Shown piece by piece: positions 61,062-64,000 of a DNA stretch of 64,000 nucleotides (its first letter is position 1; every line of letters begins with the position of its first letter). Below the pieces are notes generated by a model. It was given only the letters and a program-made list of their open reading frames with translations. It was not told the DNA's origin and did no database searches. The position numbers and the translations under genes are program-made. Where the stretch lies: the NCBI GenBank assembly GCA_910587715.1, contig CAJUMV010000003.1, forward strand, positions 62,001 through 126,000, in the 5' to 3' direction. This DNA is from an uncultured Lachnospiraceae bacterium. Lineage in GTDB: Bacteria > Bacillota > Clostridia > Lachnospirales > Lachnospiraceae.

Positions 61062-61607
61062 ATGGAAAACAGGGAAGAAATACTTCTGGAAGAGGAGCAG
61101 CCGGAAGAGGTTCTGCAGAAATTTAAGGCTTGGCTTTTCAAAGAGAATATCAGGATTATGATGGCTTCTTCGGAACTGGATGAGCAGCGGGAGAGATTTG
61201 AGCAGGAAAAAGACCAGTTTAATGAGGAAATGAAGGATCTGAACCGGAAGATGACGGCAGAGCAGGAGCGGATTCGGAGGGACAGCCGGTTCGTGGATGA
61301 GAAGCTGGAGATTATAAAGGACGGTTTTCAGAAGCTGGATATGGATCGCAGGAGACTTGACAAGGAGTGGGCAAGGCTTGCGGCAGAGAAGGAATTTATG
61401 GAAGAGCGCGGTCTTTACGATGTTTACACGGAGACAAGCATCTTTTTTAGGGGCGTGAAAAATATTCTGACGCTCAAGAAGCGGTATAAAGATCTGACAA
61501 AGATTTTCCATCCGGACAACCTTGCCGGGGATACGGAGATCATCCAGCGTATCAACAGGGAGTATGAACGGCTGAAAAAGGAATATGAGAAATATAAGCA
61601 GGCGTAG
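61062..61607 (+). CDS. Coiled-coil protein with C-terminal J-domain-like segment
   Basis: A 181-residue protein, mostly a highly charged coiled coil (about 25-115; for example EQRERFEQEKDQFNEEMKDL). The last about 45 residues resemble a DnaJ J-domain (KKRYKDLTKIFHPDNLAGDT, then INREYERLKKEYEKYKQ), with HPDN where DnaJ has HPDK-type HPD. The HPD core needed to stimulate Hsp70 is intact. The start at 61062 has GAGG 6 bases upstream; a longer upstream frame would overlap the small membrane protein gene. Confidence 0.78.
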   Translation: MENREEILLEEEQPEEVLQKFKAWLFKENIRIMMASSELDEQRERFEQEKDQFNEEMKDLNRKMTAEQERIRRDSRFVDEKLEIIKDGFQKLDMDRRRLDKEWARLAAEKEFMEERGLYDVYTETSIFFRGVKNILTLKKRYKDLTKIFHPDNLAGDTEIIQRINREYERLKKEYEKYKQA

Positions 61608-61622
61608 GGCGCGCCTGCTTTT
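61596..61622 (+). terminator. Intrinsic terminator overlapping the J-like gene stop codon
   Basis: AAGCAGGCG (61596-61604) / CGCCTGCTT (61612-61620), perfect 9 bp, followed by TT. The stop codon lies in the loop. Confidence 0.6.
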
Positions 61623-61626
61623 GCGC

Positions 61627-61689
61627 GAATAAGCAGAGTCAGAAGATATGCGAACGAAAGATGCGGGAGCATCTTGAGTCTGCTTATTC
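61627..61689 (+). repeat. Intergenic hairpin repeat, family A, copy 2
   Basis: Outer inverted repeat GAATAAGCAGA (61627-61637) / TCTGCTTATTC (61679-61689), inner hairpin AAGATGC (61658-61664) / GCATCTT (61669-61675). It shares GCGAACGA and GAGTCTGCTTAT with copy 1 at 6566-6689. It lies between the convergent J-like and rpmB genes. Confidence 0.65.
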
Positions 61690-61693
61690 ACAA

Positions 61694-61721
61694 AAAAGAG
61701 CCGGACACTGCCGACTCTTTT
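61694..61721 (-). terminator. Bidirectional terminator after rpmB
   Basis: Arms 61694-61704 and 61711-61721 form an 11-bp stem with one G-U pair, with T runs on both strands. On the minus strand it ends the rpmB transcript. Confidence 0.7.
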
Positions 61722-61747
61722 CCATCCTATGTTCTGCAAACAAAAAT

Positions 61748-61933
61748 TTACGCGCGCTCTACAGCGCCGGATCTTAAGCAGCGAGTGCACACATGCAGCT
61801 TTTTGCTTGCGCCATTCACCTTGCATTTCACATTCTGAATATTGGAATTCCAGATTCTGTTTGATCTTCTATGAGAATGGCTGACGTTATTACCGAAGTG
61901 AGCGCCCTTACCACAAATATCACATTTAGCCAT
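61748..61933 (-). CDS. rpmB: 50S ribosomal protein bL28
   Basis: A 61-residue ribosomal protein. It starts MAKCDICGKGAHFGNNVSHS and has the NRIWNSNIQNVK segment. CDICGK and CTRCLRSG form the zinc-binding C+ version. AGGAGG precedes the ATG. It is transcribed alone from a strong promoter and its leader carries a family B double hairpin. Confidence 0.96.
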   Translation of the reverse strand: MAKCDICGKGAHFGNNVSHSHRRSNRIWNSNIQNVKCKVNGASKKLHVCTRCLRSGAVERA

Positions 61934-61978
61934 CTTCGCACCTCCTAACGAATTGAAAATTATTTTTTAATATCGTAC

Positions 61979-62020
61979 CGAGGTCGCGAAGCGATCCTCG
62001 CAATTGAGCAGAGCTCAATT
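61979..62020 (-). repeat. Double-hairpin element, family B, copy 2 (rpmB leader)
   Basis: Read on the minus strand, hairpin 1 is AATTGAGC/GCTCAATT (62002-62020). After one base, hairpin 2 is CGAGG, a bulged A, then TCGC-TTC-GCGA-CCTCG (61979-62000). The order, the spacer, the bulge and the TTC loop match copy 1 at 44335-44375, with paired substitutions. It lies in the transcribed leader of rpmB, about 45 bases from its start codon. Confidence 0.65.
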
Positions 62021-62034
62021 TTTGCAACATTTGT

Positions 62035-62063
62035 ATAATAGCAGAAAGTGGAAGAGAATGCAA
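62035..62063 (-). promoter_or_regulatory. Promoter of rpmB
   Basis: On the minus strand, TTGCAT (complement of 62058-62063), a 17-base spacer and TATTAT (complement of 62035-62040). The start near 62028 places the family B hairpins at the 5' end of the mRNA. Confidence 0.7.
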
Positions 62064-62167
62064 GTATAAATTGCAGAAATTTTTTCGGTTTCTTTTTTGG
62101 GGAGAACGGGGTATAATGTTATTATTGGGTTCGTGAGTAGTTATAATTTTGGATTAGGAGGTAGTCT

Positions 62168-62527
62168 ATGAAAGTCTCTTCAATGGATACCCATATGGGA
62201 AATATCTCTATCGACCAGGAAGTGATCGCGCAGTTTGCGGGAAACGCGGCGATGGAATGTTTCGGTGTGGTCGGCATGGCGAGCATGAGTGTCAGGGACG
62301 GGCTGGTGAAGCTTTTGAAAAAAGACAGCATGACGCGCGGCATACAAGTTCTTTTGAACAACAATAAACTCACCATCAATTTCCATATTATTGTGTCCTA
62401 CGGCGTAAGTATTCTGGCGGTGGCGGATAATCTGATCGATAGTGTAAAGTATAAGGTTGAGGAGTTTGCCGGGATAGAAGTGGAAAAAATCAATATTTTT
62501 GTAGAAGGTGTGAGAGTAATCGATTAG
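62168..62527 (+). CDS. Asp23/Gls24 family envelope stress response protein
   Basis: A 119-residue protein of the Asp23/Gls24 family, with GNISIDQEVIAQFAGNAAME at the start and VEEFAGIEVEKINIFVEGVRV at the end. Members are membrane-associated alkaline-shock or envelope-stress proteins. The copy next to the DAK2 gene is usually called YloU. GGAGG lies before the ATG. The next gene starts 16 bases downstream. Confidence 0.9.
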   Translation: MKVSSMDTHMGNISIDQEVIAQFAGNAAMECFGVVGMASMSVRDGLVKLLKKDSMTRGIQVLLNNNKLTINFHIIVSYGVSILAVADNLIDSVKYKVEEFAGIEVEKINIFVEGVRVID

Positions 62528-62543
62528 AGGGAGGATCAAATAA

Positions 62544-64000
62544 GTGGATTCAAATACGATAGATGCCGGTCTGATGGCGAGAATGTTCCTTGCCGGAGCG
62601 AAAAATCTTGAGAGCAAAAAAGAATGGATCAATGAGTTGAACGTGTTCCCCGTGCCGGACGGCGATACGGGCACGAACATGACAATGACGATTATGGCGG
62701 CAGCCAGAGAGGTATCCGCCCTTTATGATATGGGGGATATCGACATGGTTTCCCTGTGCAAGGCGATTTCTTCCGGGTCTCTCCGAGGGGCGAGGGGAAA
62801 TTCGGGTGTCATTTTATCCCAGCTTTTCAGGGGCTTTACAAAGGGCGTGAAGGAAAGTCAGGAAATCACGATCCCCGTATTGGCGGCGGCATTCGAGAAA
62901 GCAGTGGAGACAGCTTATAAAGCGGTTATGAAGCCGAAGGAGGGCACCATTTTAACCGTGGCGAAGGGCGGCGCGGTGAAAGCGAGAGAGCTTGCGGACG
63001 CGGGCGTTACGGATATGTCTGAGTTCTTGGGACAGGTGATTGCCCATGCGGACGAGGTGCTTTTGACAACGCCGGAGCTTTTGCCGGTATTGAAGCAGGC
63101 GGGCGTTGTTGACTCGGGCGGTCAAGGATTGATGCAGGTATTGAAGGGCGCCTATGACGCTTATCTCGGGAAAGAGATTGACCTGACGGTGGAGAAAAAA
63201 ACGGCGGCGGTTCCCGATAAAGCGGCGGGAGCGGCAGGCTATGAGGCGCAGGCAAACGCGGAAATTAAGTTCGGTTACTGCACCGAATTTATCATTATGT
63301 TAAACAAGGTGTTTAATATCAAGACAGAGATGGATTTCAAGGCGTATCTGGAGTCTATTGGAGATTCTATCGTAGTGGTTGCGGACGAGGACGTGGTAAA
63401 GGTGCACGTACATACCAATGATCCCGGTCTGGCAATCCAGAAGGCATTGAAGTATGGCGCGCTCTCCAACATGAAGATTGACAATATGCGGCTGGAGCAT
63501 CAGGAGAAGCTCTTCCGTATGTCCAAACAGGAGGAAAAGCCTGCGGCGGAGGATGACCTGCCGGGTCCGAAAAAGGATGTGGGCTTTATCGCGGTTTCCG
63601 TGGGTGACGGCATTGCGGATATTTTCAAAGGTCTGGGCGTGGATTATATCATTGAGGGCGGACAGACCATGAACCCCAGCACGGAGGATATGTTAAACGC
63701 GATCGACAAGGTGAACGCGGACACGATCTTTATTCTCCCGAACAACAAAAACATCATTCTGGCGGCAAATCAGGCGCAGTCTCTTGTGAAGGACAAGAAG
63801 ATTGTGGTGATTCCGACAAAGACCGTGCCGCAGGGCATTACGGCGGTGATTAACTATGTACCGGGCTTATCGACGGAGGAGAATGAGGAGACTATGGTCT
63901 CGGAGATGAAGGCAGTTGCCACGGGTCAGGTCACCTATGCGGTGCGGGATACGAACATCGACGGGCAGGAAATCAGACAGGGCGATTTCATGGGGCTTGG
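62544..64000 (+). CDS. DAK2 domain-containing protein (YloV/FakA-like), 3' end outside window
   Basis: The first about 485 residues of a protein with an N-terminal DAK2 (DhaL-like) nucleotide-binding domain. NVFPVPDGDTGTNM carries the Mg-binding Asp residues, followed by GSLRGARGNSGVILSQLFRG and VDSGGQGLMQVL. A middle region with YCTEFIIML and DPGLAIQKALKYG, and a DegV-like C-terminal part follow. FakA in Staphylococcus phosphorylates fatty acids bound to FakB, so fatty-acid kinase is the likely role. The GTG start follows GGGAGG. Gene order after the Gls24 gene is the usual yloU-yloV. Confidence 0.93.
   Translation, partial: MDSNTIDAGLMARMFLAGAKNLESKKEWINELNVFPVPDGDTGTNMTMTIMAAAREVSALYDMGDIDMVSLCKAISSGSLRGARGNSGVILSQLFRGFTKGVKESQEITIPVLAAAFEKAVETAYKAVMKPKEGTILTVAKGGAVKARELADAGVTDMSEFLGQVIAHADEVLLTTPELLPVLKQAGVVDSGGQGLMQVLKGAYDAYLGKEIDLTVEKKTAAVPDKAAGAAGYEAQANAEIKFGYCTEFIIMLNKVFNIKTEMDFKAYLESIGDSIVVVADEDVVKVHVHTNDPGLAIQKALKYGALSNMKIDNMRLEHQEKLFRMSKQEEKPAAEDDLPGPKKDVGFIAVSVGDGIADIFKGLGVDYIIEGGQTMNPSTEDMLNAIDKVNADTIFILPNNKNIILAANQAQSLVKDKKIVVIPTKTVPQGITAVINYVPGLSTEENEETMVSEMKAVATGQVTYAVRDTNIDGQEIRQGDFMGL

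Noticed and set aside
1..64000. CRISPR array, tRNA or rRNA genes, insertion sequences or prophage
   Set aside because: No regular spaced repeats, cloverleaf-like segments, rRNA sequence, transposase or integrase motifs were seen in any gap or frame.

Overview
The window reads as a chromosomal segment of an anaerobic, probably spore-forming Clostridium-type Firmicute, most likely a Lachnospiraceae. This rests on recognised gene content: one-step meso-DAP dehydrogenase, a Phe T-box before pheST, the YtfI/YtfJ(GerW) spore pair, a Gx transporter with a NusG-II protein, tandem PII-DUF1538, DUF3990/DUF3791, and a DFD-type Ser/Thr kinase with its HTH partner. No rRNA or tRNA genes and no CRISPR array were seen. 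Most of the window is housekeeping DNA with accessory patches.

Layout. 1-640: tail of a DUF3990 gene and a DUF3791 gene (toxin-antitoxin-like). 700-940: a folded RNA matching 6S RNA architecture. 960-5210: ddh, a SpoIID/LytB-type wall protein and an Fe-S oxidoreductase. 5390-13814: YihY-family membrane protein, T-box leader, pheS, a tautomerase, pheT, acetyltransferase, M18 aminopeptidase, queA. 14097-15657: a decay zone with a sigma/anti-sigma fusion remnant, a small orphan gene and an ABC permease tail. 15763-22372: AAA ATPase, then a putative surface-signalling locus (HTH regulator, two membrane acyltransferases, Ser/Thr kinase, PilZ, VanZ). The two acyltransferase promoters carry the same 15-bp palindrome at identical spacing from the -10 box. 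22397-25899: aroA and tyrA facing a ketopantoate-reductase-like gene. 26108-28201: an EF-G-like GTPase with an altered G4 motif. 28281-35266: a frame-split GLUG/LysM surface protein and a 1579-residue Ig-like/beta-helix exoprotein. 35394-36561: an Erm-type methyltransferase behind a leader with two short upstream frames and a terminator. 36613-48078: chemoreceptor, leuS, small conserved genes with a Cys/Gly-rich protein, NusG-II/Gx pair, ruvA, and a heterodimeric ABC exporter. 48113-57250: PII-DUF1538, ruvB, zapA, U32 peptidase, an FtsW/RodA-family protein, and a transpeptidase PBP. 57315-64000: degenerate HD-GYP protein, small conserved genes, ytfI/gerW, a coiled-coil J-like protein, rpmB, an Asp23/Gls24 protein and the start of a DAK2 kinase.

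The most interesting signals lie outside the ordinary genes: the twin palindromic operators in the kinase/acyltransferase locus; two families of intergenic hairpin elements, each in two copies whose differences preserve base pairing (family A at 6566-6689 and 61627-61689; family B at 44335-44375 and 61979-62020); and the attenuator-like erm leader. Intergenic stretches over 300 bases are 641-959 (6S-like RNA and terminator), 6248-6726 (promoter, T-box, repeat A) and 35267-35757 (divergent promoters and erm leader).
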